Assembly (NCBI GenBank): GCA_033239125.1
Contig: BSWB01000004.1
Span: 138,520,426-138,584,425, forward strand
Reading direction: 5' to 3'
From: Fagopyrum homotropicum
Taxonomy: Eukaryota; Streptophyta; Magnoliopsida; Caryophyllales; Polygonaceae
Length of the DNA stretch: 64,000 nucleotides
Notes under the pieces: model-generated
Told to the model about the DNA's origin: nothing
Seen by the model: the letters and a program-made list of their open reading frames with translations, nothing else
The model's database searches: none
Position numbers and translations under genes: made by a program
Shown here: positions 55,004-64,000 of the stretch, one piece after another
How positions within the stretch are numbered: position 1 is the stretch's first letter
Layout: every line of letters begins with the position of its first letter

Positions 55004-56089
55004 ATGACTACATTTGATCCAGCCTGGATGGCAAGGCAAAGTGCTAGGGCGGACCATTATGAATACTTGGAGGAGAAGTACTCCTTCTATTGGTTCAACA
55101 GTGAGTGGGAAAGAGAAGAGACCATTCAGCGTGAACTTGCGATATGGGATGAGAAGAATATCCCTAGAAACACTTATGAGCAGCCTCTTGAAGATTCTCT
55201 CGAATCAAGATTGGAGAAGATAATGAAGAGGGTGGCGGAACTCAAGGAAAGCACCCTATCCTATGCTAGGCCGCAAGAGGAGCATAAGGAAGTGTTGCAC
55301 GTTCCAAGCATTCCCCCAGTCGAACCAAAAATTTCTCCTGAAACTTCTAAGGAAGAGGAGGATATGGAAGGTCTCGATCTGACTGTTGAGACCTCGGTCG
55401 AAGTGGAAGAGATCTCGGCCGAGATGGAAGAATCTGCAAAACTGGAAGCAGAAGATGCAGAGAACCTTGGTCGAATTACTGAGATTGTGACCAAGGTGGA
55501 AGAAAGATCAACTGAGTTGAGAGAGATTTCATGTGTTGGTTATCAACCTAACATGAAACCTTATCCGAGCTTTGGAGAACTTTACAAGGTAAGTTCTCTT
55601 ACTCCATTCGAATTCCTTATTAAAATTTCTGAATTTTTCAGGAATGCACCGGAGAGTTGGAGGTCTCTTCCGAAAGAACCTCCTAACATCAAGATGAAAC
55701 CTCCCTTGAAATTGTTGGAAGAAGATGCTCCTTGGATTATAAGGAGTGAAGTTAACAAGCGCTTCACCGCTAAGGTGATGAAGTGTTTTTTGTTCAAGTA
55801 TGGGGTCCCTCGCATACTAAGGACCTTGTACCATCCCCAAGCTAGAGATGGGGAAGCTACTGGGATTCTCGAGAAGTTCTTTTCTCGATCAAGGAAAGGA
55901 TGGGACGCAAGGCTAGATTATGTCCCATTGAAGTGCAGGAAGGCTAGAAGGATTCCGGTGAGAATCAAACCGTACAAGCTTGTACGTGGGAGATCTTACC
56001 ATTTGCCGGTGAAATTAGAAACCGGAACCTTTTTGGAAGAATTTTATGATGGATGTGATGAGCACTCCATGGTGTTCAAGGTACATTGA
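55004..56089 (+). CDS. Integrase-derived chimeric ORF of element F, intact, 361 aa
   Basis: MTTFDPAWMARQSARADHYE to SMVFKVH, open throughout. The N-terminal half is acidic and helical (LEKIMKRVAELKEST; VETSVEVEEISAEMEES), with no match I recognise. The C-terminal 130 residues track the family integrase core and beyond (YGVPRILRTLYHPQ, FSRSRKGWDARLD, IPVRIKPYKLVRGRSYHLP), but the ISDGG Asp is lost (IRSEV), residues before the catalytic Glu are missing, and there is no zinc region. The E copy has clear amino-acid differences but the same length and layout. The pyrimidine-rich leader ends TTTTCAG just before the ATG, a possible splice acceptor. Function unknown: a dead integrase kept for binding, or decay still open by chance. 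Confidence 0.8.
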   Translation: MTTFDPAWMARQSARADHYEYLEEKYSFYWFNSEWEREETIQRELAIWDEKNIPRNTYEQPLEDSLESRLEKIMKRVAELKESTLSYARPQEEHKEVLHVPSIPPVEPKISPETSKEEEDMEGLDLTVETSVEVEEISAEMEESAKLEAEDAENLGRITEIVTKVEERSTELREISCVGYQPNMKPYPSFGELYKVSSLTPFEFLIKISEFFRNAPESWRSLPKEPPNIKMKPPLKLLEEDAPWIIRSEVNKRFTAKVMKCFLFKYGVPRILRTLYHPQARDGEATGILEKFFSRSRKGWDARLDYVPLKCRKARRIPVRIKPYKLVRGRSYHLPVKLETGTFLEEFYDGCDEHSMVFKVH

Positions 56090-57800
56090 GTAATGGAGAA
56101 GGGTCCAGCTAGCGACCTTAAACCAAGCGCTTCTTGGGAGGCAACCCAAGGTATTGCTTTCTTCTCCCTTTTCTAGTTTAGTTTAGATAGTTGCTTTGTT
56201 TTTGTTTTCCTCTAGACAACAACCAGGTATTCCAAAAGGAAGGATCACAGTTCAGGAGCTACACTGGAAGAACAAAATTTCGAGAAGTTGAAGAAACGAG
56301 CTTTACTGAGATACATCTCGGGTACTGTCAGAACACCTCGACCGAGATGTGCTTCGCCAACCGAGATGGGCTTATCTGGGAGCTGTTTCTTACTTCTTCA
56401 TGCAGTTTAGCTATGTTCGGTGAGTATCCTGTCCTTAGACTTATTTCGACCCATTGGGACAGTGTGTCCCAAGTATGGGGTATTTATGTATTATTTGACT
56501 TATGGATGTACGACTTGACCTTCTATGATATTTATGCTTTATTTTGCTTCTATATGTTTATCTGAGATTGCATGCATACATACAGATGATTTGATTGAAA
56601 AAAACGTCGAAACTGAAAAAAAAAAAATTTGACCTCGACCGGGGCAGTTCTGGCCGAACGAGGCGTTTCACCTCGGTTGAACCAAGAACACCTCGACCGA
56701 GGTGGGATAACTGAGAGTTTTCGAAAACGATTTTGTGTTGCTCATCTGGATATGATCTCAGTGAAGATCTTGTTTACTGACTGGTTTTAAATTCTTTATG
56801 TGTTTAAAAGGTTTTATAATATGTTTAAGTTGCTAAATGCTTTGTTTGAAATTATTAGCATGTTTAATACTTTGTTTTTATCCAAATTATGTTGAATTTG
56901 AAGGTTGACACCGCAGGTTAAGTTCTCTCACTTTCTTCTTGGAAAGACCAAGGCAATTCATTCTCTTCTTCTTCTTCTTGATCATGCTTAGCCCCTCATA
57001 TACATTTTGCCTCCCTTTACCTATCCGGGAATTTGGAAGCAAGCGAAGTGGTAAAAGCAAGTGGAGTTAAAGTTGAGAAGTGGCTGGAAGTGAAAGTGTT
57101 AGAAAGCAATTTTAGGTTTGGGGAAGTCAATCATGAAGATGAGTAACTCGGCACCATTCACATAGCCGGGTGTTTGTGTCTTGCCAAAGTCGGATTGAGC
57201 GATATTCCTAACGGGTCATGGTATGTGCATCAAGGGTTTGATGCATCTCAAGAAATTGATGATTGCTGATTTCCTAGGCTTCGGTTATTGTGCACCTCTG
57301 TCCATGCATCCCAAAAAGTAAAGTAAAAAAAAAAAAAGTGTGAAATAAGCAAAGCTTATTGGTGGAAGATGTTGCAAGTCAAAGTGAAGGTGAAGTTCAT
57401 CCTTTTCCCGGATTCTAGCACCACATTACCTTACATACATCCCTACCCTACACGTTTCTTGACCTTTTCTTTTGGGAAGCCCTTGAGACCTTGAGCTTGT
57501 TGATTGACTTAGTGGTTTAAACTGGATTATACATGATTAATTTCGATAATTATGACTTATTATGCATTCTATGATTCTATGCAAAGATGAACAACTTTCT
57601 TATATCTATAAAATGTTTTGATCATATTTTGATTTTAAATTCCATGAAGTATTCTCTTAGAGTGATCTATGATAGTTGCACACCATAAAAATGTTTTTGA
57701 AAGACTTTTCATTGATTTTCATGACTTATAATCCATTCTATCTTGTCTTCTATATGCGGAACTTGCTTGGGGACAAGCAAGGGCTAAGTATGGGGTATTT
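56090..57800 (+). other. Spacer and 3' untranslated region of element F (ORF-1 deleted)
   Basis: Hairpin 56133-56150, a shortened palindrome group 56330-56370, then a junction near 56375-56400 where sequence like the pre-ORF-1 spacer of E meets post-ORF-1 sequence; ORF-1 and its internal TATA are gone. GGGACA/TGTCCC hairpin 56456-56470, PPT-like core after it, palindromes 56630-56702, conserved block 57116-57250, LTR-proximal hairpin 57762-57782 and PPT-like tract. Confidence 0.75.
57116..57250 (+). other. Conserved 3' non-coding block (element F copy)
   Basis: Almost identical to the E copy; also present in B and C. Confidence 0.75.
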
Positions 57801-59552
57801 TGATAGCATGAATTATAGTCTATATTTTGGGGTTTGTTTGGACGTTTTATCTTTCATAATCTGCATGTTTGTGTGAACATTATGTGATTATATTACCATT
57901 TCATCTACCTTTGCGGGAATCGAGGTCTACACCTAGTTTTGTTGTAATTGCAGGTAAAATGGTACGTTTTGCATCAAAAAGGAGCAAAAGGAATCATAAG
58001 TCATTTGGAGCTACATTGAGGAGCATAAGGAACCATCCAGGAAGCATAGCCATGGATTAAGGATTCACTTTGGACCAGTTTTGAGAGATTTCACATTCAG
58101 TTATGACTCACATCGGTTGACCAGAGATTCATCTCGACCGAGGTGATCTAGAGACGCCGACTCGACCGAGGCGAACACCTAGGACGCGGCGAGAATATTT
58201 TATTCTTGGATGAGATCTTTTAAATTTGGAAAGTAATCTTATATTTTTGGGCTTGGCTCCTGGAAGGAAGAAGATCTTATATTTTACCTATTTTTATGGG
58301 AAAAGATCTTTCTAAGATATTTTATCTTTGGAGGGTTATTTTCCTATAAATAGGGTTGGATTTCCACAAATCAAGGAGGCCGCTTACACAGAAAAATCAG
58401 AGTTTATAGCACGCAGCAGCAGCCTACTCCAGTTGGGAGAGATTCGAAGAACCTTTTTGAAGGTTGAAGGAAGATTGAAGTCTGTAGCTTTTATAGCTTT
58501 TTGGAGTGTTTTGTAAGATTGTCTTCAATTCCCTCACTTGTTGTCTTGTCTTGTTGGATTGCTATCCAAGGAACGCTTTTGTTGTGATATTTGATTCAGT
58601 TATTGAAGTCTTTTCATTAAATTCTTCTTGTTCAAATATTCACTTTCTTCCCATATACTTTAATACTTTCATAATGATGATGAGTGGCTAATTTCCTTGT
58701 GTAATTCTAGGGTGATTGGCTGAAGGTTGTGGGAAAAACAATGATAGAATAATCTTAGATTCCAGTAGGATCCTGAAAGTTCGAGTCTTTATCCTTAACC
58801 CTAAGCATCTCGCTCAGTCGATGAACATCTCGGCCGAGGTGGAATCCTTCTGACCGAGGTGACTTATCTGATCTATAACTGAGAGTTAAGTGTTAGAGTT
58901 TGCCAAATCCTATTCTTATTACACATTTCTGGTCCAATGCAAGCTTAGGATGAGACTTACCCGATAATTCCTTAGTTTGTTTACCAACGATCATAAGTGT
59001 AGGTAATAAAGGTTTATCCTTTATTGAGGTTTGAGTGTGCTTCCATCCCATCTTTGTGAGTTAGCATGAGACTTACCCGGTAAAGGTTGATTCTATTCCC
59101 TTAGATGGTGTGTTAGTTTGAGGTTATAGTTCTTTATCTTGATTCCTTGAGACTTACCCGGTAATAGGAGTTACGGTTTAGGATTAGTGAGTAGTGAGAC
59201 TTACCCGGTGATCTATTCCACCTTAGTAACACCTTCCCCACGCAAAAATCTCAGCTTTGTCCGCTTATCTATAGATCTTGAGTTGGAACCACAACTAGAC
59301 GCTTTAATCCCTAGAATTGCATGTTTGCTTTATTGACTTCTTATTCATCTTTGATTGTGTTAATTGCTCTTGTGGTTAGTATTCACGAAGCTTACCGTTA
59401 TTGACTTTGTTTCACCGAGTCCCTGTGATCGACCCCTGGAATTTCTTGCTTTTTACTACGATTGACCCGTACACTGCGGGTTCGCATCCTTGTTTTAAGC
59501 TTAAGTCTAGGGTTATAAATTTAAAGCTTGCACACACCGTTTGGAGCGAACA
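57801..59552 (+). repeat. 3' LTR of element F
   Basis: 1752 bp, TGATAGCATG to GAGCGAACA. TATA box CCTATAAATAGG at 58343-58354. Palindromes at 58108-58172; TGAGACTTACCCGGTAA-type motifs as in E, one copy changed (CCGATAA). Confidence 0.92.
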
Positions 59553-61108
59553 AGCATCAAAAGGCTTTGGGTTATACTATAGACGATCTTATTGGCATTA
59601 AGCCTTCTTTCTGCATGCATAGAATTCTAATGGAGGACGATTATAAGACTTCACGGGAACCTCAAAGACGGTTAAATCCGATCATGAAAGAGGTTGTGAA
59701 GAAGGAAATTCTTAAGTTGTTGGATGCAGGTATCCAATATCCTATCTCGGACAGCAAATGGGTTAGCCCGGTGCATGTAGTTCCGAAGAATGGAGGGATG
59801 ACCGTTGTGACGAATAAGAACAACGAGTTAATCCCAACCATGACCGTCACGGGCTGGAGGGTTTGCATTGATTATAGGAAGCTGAACATGACCACTCGGA
59901 AGGACCATTTTCCACTTCCCTTCATTGATCAAATGCTCGAACGGTTAGCCCAGCATTCACACTTTTACTATTTAGACGGCTATAGTGGTTTCTTCCAGAT
60001 TCCTATCCATCCGGATGATCAGGAGAAGACCACTTTCACTTGTCCGTGGGGGACATTCGCTTATAGGAGGATGCCATTTGGATTGTGCAATGCACCCGCT
60101 ACCTTCCAGCGATGCATGATGGCTATCTTTTCCGAGTATATAGAGGAGATCATGGAGGTATTTATGGATGATTTTTCAGTATATGGTTTCTCTTTTGATG
60201 ATTGCCTATCTAACATTTCTCTAGTGCTACAACGATGTGAGGACACTAATCTTGTCTTGAATTGGGAGAAGTGTCATTTTTTGGTTAATGAAGGCATTGT
60301 TCTAGGACACCTCGTTTCTAATCGAGGTATTAAGGTCGATCGCGCTAAGATCGAGACTATTGAGAAACTCCCTCCCCCTTGTTCTGTTAAAGGTGTGAGG
60401 AGTTTTCTCGGGCATGCAGGTTTCTACAGGAGATTCATCAAGGACTTCTCTAAGATTTCTAAACCTCTAACTAACCTCTTGAATAAAGATGTTGTTTTTG
60501 AGTTTTCGCAGGAGTGTCTTGATGCATTTTACAGGATTAAGGAAGCGTTGATCTCCGCTCCCATTATCCAACCTCCGGATTGGACCTTTCCCTTTGAGAT
60601 CATGTGTGATGCTAGTGATGTGGCCGTAGGAGCGGTGCTTGGACAAAAGAAGGATGGCCGGACCACCGCCATTTACTATGCTAGCAAGACGCTAGATGAA
60701 GCCCAACGTAACTACGCCACCACCGAGAAGGAGCTATTGGCGGTTTTATATGCTTTTGAGAAGTTTCGTTCTTACTTAGTAGGGGCAAAGTCATTGTCTA
60801 CACCGACCACGCAGCCATTCGTTACTTGCTTGCTAAGAAAGATGTCAAGCCACGCCTTATTTGATGGATTCTCTTACTTCAAGAGTTTGACCTAAAGATC
60901 CGCGATAAGAAGGGATCCGAAAATTCTGTTGCGGATCACCTCAGTCGGCTACCTCCATCTTCACGCGAGAAGGACAACCCACCCATAGACGATTCATTCC
61001 CCGATGAGCACTTGCACTTGTTGGAGCGTTTGATAGACTTACTTCACCCCATGATGGAGGTGAAGTATGGGGTGAGGGCACCTCCCGTCACGAATAGAGA
61101 CACCGTAT
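59553..61108 (+). pseudogene. RT and RNase H remnant of element G, integrase deleted
   Basis: The reading opens with KALGYTIDDLIGIKPS and runs through RT (WVSPVHVVPKNGGMT, FMDDFSVYG near 60164-60190), the thumb region ([20 protein letters not shown]) and RNase H (MCDASDVAVGAVLGQ; KTLDEAQRNYATTEKELLAV). A one-base loss near 60788 shifts the frame after SYLVGAK, and the correct frame then meets a TGA near 60863 (CGA to TGA). RNase H ends with ADHLSRLPP and a [13 protein letters not shown] linker. Where IN should follow, the sequence instead runs TRDTV-like residues into the post-pol spacer. This is the only family 2 RT in the window. Confidence 0.85.
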
Positions 61109-61139
61109 GGTCCAGCTAGCGACCTTAAACCAAGCGCTT

Positions 61140-61157
61140 CTTGGGAGGCAACCCAAG
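61140..61157 (+). other. Conserved hairpin (element G)
   Basis: CTTGGG-AGGCAA-CCCAAG, kept although integrase upstream is deleted. Confidence 0.72.
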
Positions 61158-61334
61158 GTATTGCTTTCTTTTCCCTTTTTCTAGTCTAGCTTAGATAGTT
61201 TGCTTTTGCTTTGCTTTGTTTTGTTTTTGGCGTCCTAGACAGACAACAGGTGACATATAAGGAAGGAATACAACCCAGGAGCACAACTGGAAGGACAGAA
61301 GTTCGAGAATTTGAGAAGACGGAGTTTGACTGAG

Positions 61335-61467
61335 ACACATCTCGGTTGCTGTCACAGCACCTCGACCGAGATGATTCTTGAGCAACCGAGGCGACTAGGG
61401 TCTCTGAAGATCCACCTCGGTCCGTACCACCTCGTTCCAGTCGAGACCACCTCGACCGAGGTGACAG
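61335..61467. repeat. Palindrome cluster, CCTCGACCGAGG type (element G, pre-ORF-1)
   Basis: Sites such as CACCTCGACCGAGATG, AACCGAGGCG and CCACCTCGACCGAGGTG, ending 17 bp before the internal TATA box. Confidence 0.75.
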
Positions 61468-61483
61468 CAGTTCCAAAAAAGGG

Positions 61484-61491
61484 TATAAAAG
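61484..61491 (+). promoter_or_regulatory. Putative internal TATA box for ORF-1 (element G)
   Basis: GGG-TATAAAAG-GGGG, the best TATA match of the internal set, 445 bp before the ORF-1 ATG. Confidence 0.58.
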
Positions 61492-61928
61492 GGGGCTGAG
61501 ATTTCTCTCTCCTCCTTTACCTTCTCCTCGACCGCGGCACGCCCTTCGCCTCGCTTCGCCAATCTTCGCTCGTTTTCGACGATTCTTGCTTCCAAACCGC
61601 TAAGAAAGGGTAGAGGATCACAGTGCAAGTGCTAATCTGCAAGAAAAACGAGCCAATCGACCGAATCAGGGTAAATATCGAAAAAACCCTAACCTCGCTC
61701 TTCTCCACTATTTTCCTTCAATTTAGGCTTTGGTTGCCCCTGCATTTGCTGAGAAACAGATTAAGTACCCCATAGGAACCTGTTATAGTGATTTTGGGGG
61801 AAAAGAACTGGATTTTTGAGGAAATCAGTCGCGCAGTTCTTCGCCTCGGTCCAGTCGGCTTGTGCCTCAGCCGAGGTGTTCTACAGAGTTGTCAGACCGA
61901 TCGAGGTGGTCTGACAGGTTACAGAAAG

Positions 61929-63314
61929 ATGAGTTTAGATAGACAGCTGGTCTTGAGGGACAGATCCTCTCCTTCCCCTTCTTCTTCTTCCTCTAGACGT
62001 ACGAGACCGGTGATCCACGAGAAACACCAAGTTGACTATGACCACATAGAGGCCCGTCCAGTGATTGCACCTCGCTTCCTGGACATTTCTGCATTTGATT
62101 GTCTCCATGTGGATAGAGATCTGAGACATATGATTTCTATGGTGGGGCTAGATCAGTTCACTCAGATCCGCGCTCCCGCTTACTTAGAGCCTACCCTGGA
62201 GTTTGTTAGCTCCTTCACCTACCTTCCCACAGAGCGTGCTGTGAAGTACCGGTTGATGAACCGGAACTTCATAGTTCCTTTAGAGTACTGGCGAGACATC
62301 TTTGGTTTCCCGGCCCTGACTGTTGTTGATTTTCCCTCCCGAGTTGTAGCTAGGGAGTTCTGGGGACAGATTGCTCACGTAGTTGAGCATGCAGATAGAT
62401 GGCGCCCTGGAGACTCCAGGGAGTGCATTATATTTCACCTAGCTTTTAGGTTAGCCCACAGGATATTCAGTGAGACTCTTCTGGCGCGTACTGAGATGCC
62501 CCAGAAGGTCAGACAGGGGGAGCTGTTTAGCCTATACTGCATGGTGACTGGAGGGATTCCAGACTTTGGCTTGATGCTGGCAGAGGATCTGCACAAGATC
62601 AAGGCCAAGGCGAAGGGCGACATCTGTTGTGGAGGCATTGTGACTCACATAGCGAGTTACCAGGATATGGACCTCAGCACATGTACCATGGTGGCGGCTG
62701 CCAAGCCGCTAGGACTTCAAGAGATGATTACTCGGAGGATACTGGTTCCCCGAGGACTCACTACACCGTATGTGGCGATGCCATGGGAGCCTACTGCACC
62801 GCAAAGGATCAGATGGTCACCCCAGTTCTCAGTATATGATCCACACTACTGGCAGACTACTTGGATCCCATTTATGGAGGATGCTAGAGAGGCAGCAGCT
62901 GTACCAGCTGAGGAGGATGAGGTTGAGGAGGCTGCTGATGATGATGATGATGATGATAGGGATGGTGGAGTTCCTATGGATACAGGCACTGATACTGCTG
63001 GGACGAGTGCGCCGGTCATCGATTTGGATGATGACGGGACTGAGACTGAGCCGGCTGCATCACCAGTACGCCCTGCTAGGCGTAGGGTACGCCGACAGAG
63101 GGATCCAGATGCTCACCGTCGGATTGATGATCTGACGGATCAGATGATCGATTCATATGTTGCCTTGTCCCTGGATATCCGTGAGATGCAGGAGAGAGAG
63201 CACTACCAGCACATGATGGCTGAGATTCAGTTTCAGCATATCATGGGCTACCCTTTCGAGCCATCTCAGTATCCGTACGTGCCACCACCGCCACCACCGG
63301 ATCGGGATTATTGA
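61929..63314 (+). CDS. ORF-1 (env-position protein) of element G, intact, 461 aa
   Basis: The ATG at 61929 (MSLDRQLVLRDRSS) matches the E and C starts; the frame is open further upstream but that part is leader. Domains are as in E: Ser-rich start, conserved region (YRLMNRNFIVPLEYWRDIFG, REFWGQIAHVVEHADRWRPG), an acidic tract (DDDDDDD), a basic patch (RPARRRVRRQRD), a helical segment (RIDDLTDQMIDSYVALSLDI) and a PPPPPPDRDY end. It is open although pol of the same element is broken. No signal peptide or membrane helix seen. Role unknown; nucleic-acid or chromatin contact through the basic patch is possible. Confidence 0.82.
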   Translation: MSLDRQLVLRDRSSPSPSSSSSRRTRPVIHEKHQVDYDHIEARPVIAPRFLDISAFDCLHVDRDLRHMISMVGLDQFTQIRAPAYLEPTLEFVSSFTYLPTERAVKYRLMNRNFIVPLEYWRDIFGFPALTVVDFPSRVVAREFWGQIAHVVEHADRWRPGDSRECIIFHLAFRLAHRIFSETLLARTEMPQKVRQGELFSLYCMVTGGIPDFGLMLAEDLHKIKAKAKGDICCGGIVTHIASYQDMDLSTCTMVAAAKPLGLQEMITRRILVPRGLTTPYVAMPWEPTAPQRIRWSPQFSVYDPHYWQTTWIPFMEDAREAAAVPAEEDEVEEAADDDDDDDRDGGVPMDTGTDTAGTSAPVIDLDDDGTETEPAASPVRPARRRVRRQRDPDAHRRIDDLTDQMIDSYVALSLDIREMQEREHYQHMMAEIQFQHIMGYPFEPSQYPYVPPPPPPDRDY

Positions 63315-64000
63315 GAGCTTGCAGGATTTTTCTTTCTTTATTTATTATGCAGCTCGACTATGTCCGGTGAGTACTTTATTTCTTTAGACTTATTTTGACC
63401 CACTGGGACAGTGTGTCCCAAGTATGGGGTATTGATGTATTATTTGACTTATGTGATGTATGACTCGACTTTATCAGATATTTATGCTTTATTTTGCTTC
63501 TATGGTTTTATTTGAGATTACATGCATGCATACAGGTTATTTGATTGAGAAAAACGTCAAAAACTGGACAGAAAAAAAAAAATTTGACCTCGACCGAAGT
63601 GACTCTAGCCAAACGAGGTACTTCACCTCGGTTGACTTAGAACACCTCGACCGAGGTGGTTTAACTGAAAGTTTTCGAAAACATTTTGTGCTTCTTATTT
63701 GGATATGATCTCAGTGAAGACCTTGTTTGCTGACTGGTTTTGAAATCTTTACATGTTTGAAAGGTTTTATGATATATTTAAGTTACTAAATACTTTGTTT
63801 GAAATTTTGGCATGTTTAATACTTTGTTTTTATCCAAATTATGTTGAATTTGAAGGTTGACACCACATTATGAGTTCTCTCACTTTCTTCCTGGAAAGAC
63901 CAAGGCAATTCATTCTTTTCTCTTATTCTTCTTGATCATGCTTAGCCCCTCATATACATATTTGTCTCCCTTTACCTATCCGGGAATTTGAAAGCAAGAA
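63315..64000 (+). other. 3' untranslated region of element G, to window end
   Basis: GGGACA/TGTCCC hairpin 63405-63419 with AAGTATGGGG-like core 63420-63430, and palindromes 63585-63660 that include the empty version of the B target site (near 63610). The sequence then follows the E and F 3' UTR to the edge; the conserved block and 3' LTR should lie just outside. Confidence 0.7.

Larger units (their letters stand above)
54016..59552 (+). mobile_element. Non-autonomous Athila-type retrotransposon F (family 2), 5' LTR truncated, ORF-1 lost
   Basis: The remnant of the 5' LTR (54016-54879) lacks its first 888 bp; its 864 bp match the last 864 bp of the 3' LTR (57801-59552), sharing variants such as GATCTATAACTG. 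Next come the PBS, an intact chimeric ORF (55004-56089), the hairpin, and then a direct jump to the post-ORF-1 3' UTR. The right flank is RT coding sequence of G. The left flank was removed by the deletion that fused F to D. Confidence 0.88.
61109..61928 (+). other. Spacer between pol remnant and ORF-1 of element G
   Basis: Hairpin 61140-61157, palindrome cluster 61335-61467, TATA box 61484-61491, leader with a possible donor (CAGGGTAAAT near 61668), and palindromes 61845-61910 before ORF-1. The same order and spacing as in E. Confidence 0.75.
59553..64000 (+). mobile_element. Athila-type retrotransposon G (family 2), 5' part missing, IN deleted, runs past window
   Basis: Begins inside RT directly after the 3' LTR of F, has RT and RNase H (59553-61090), then the hairpin spacer, an open ORF-1 (61929-63314) and 3' UTR to the window end. 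The integrase is missing. The 5' LTR, gag and PR are lost, probably in the deletion that joined D to F. Confidence 0.82.

Noticed and set aside
59401..59601. Recurrent ORF of about 61 codons in every family 2 LTR (also 45269, 51979, 54728)
   Set aside because: Repeated by LTR identity; it ends in different ways after the LTR border and shows no protein feature.
61335..61467. Regularly repeated palindromes considered as a CRISPR-like array
   Set aside because: Spacing is irregular, repeats are short and degenerate, and the setting is a plant retrotransposon.
40782..64000. D and G as one element split by E and F
   Set aside because: D already passes from PR to the IN region with RT missing, while G starts inside RT and lacks IN. 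The order does not fit one element, and the D/F joint shows microhomology rather than a target duplication.

Overview
This window is plant nuclear DNA, almost entirely Athila-type Ty3/gypsy LTR retrotransposons. Support for that: gag-pol polyproteins with Athila-style domains, primer binding sites (PBS) matching plant tRNA-Asp, 1.7-1.8 kb LTRs, and an extra ORF downstream of pol in the env-like position. A Mutator-like transposase with plant introns, a TRIM and a LINE relic fit the same picture. I see no ordinary host gene. An angiosperm, probably a eudicot, is likely; the species cannot be told.

Layout. Element A (1-9834, minus) runs off the left edge and interrupts a Mutator-like (MULE) transposase gene (9835-11803). 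Element C (12065-36036, minus, target site duplication (TSD) GTATC) contains a complete younger element B (14891-27438, minus, TSD TCGTT). From 36042 to 40781 is the only non-Athila stretch: a LINE zinc-finger relic, a 0.55 kb TRIM, a 0.69 kb foldback-type DNA element carrying a 104-bp minisatellite, and unassigned DNA. Element D (40782-54020, plus) is interrupted inside gag by element E (43653-52130, plus, TSD AGAAG). D is fused at 54016-54020 to the broken 5' LTR of element F (54016-59552, plus), which sits in the RT region of element G (59553 to the right edge, plus).

Two families are present. Family 1 (A, B) has complete-type gag-PR-RT-RH-IN polyproteins, now decayed, and an ORF-1 starting MDFVRR. 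Family 2 (C, D, E, F, G) consists here only of incomplete elements. C and D keep gag-PR-IN but share an exact loss of RT and RNase H. G keeps RT-RH but has lost IN. E and F have replaced gag-pol with a single ORF of about 361 codons whose C-terminal half is a decayed integrase core. E and G carry open ORF-1 genes (476 and 461 aa).

The most interesting signal is regulatory. Each family is peppered with its own short palindrome: TTCCACGGCCGTGGAA in family 1, CACCTCGACCGAGGTG and its variants in family 2. The clusters lie at matching places in both families: upstream of the LTR TATA box, and within about 15-160 bp upstream of a second, internal TATA box between pol and ORF-1. In E and G that internal TATA lies exactly 445 bp before the ORF-1 start codon. 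I infer a two-promoter retrotransposon whose LTR and internal ORF-1 promoter share a family-specific activator site. An invariant hairpin about 42-50 nt after the pol stop, a strongly conserved 3' non-coding block, and a duplicated polypurine-tract-like sequence are further conserved non-coding parts.
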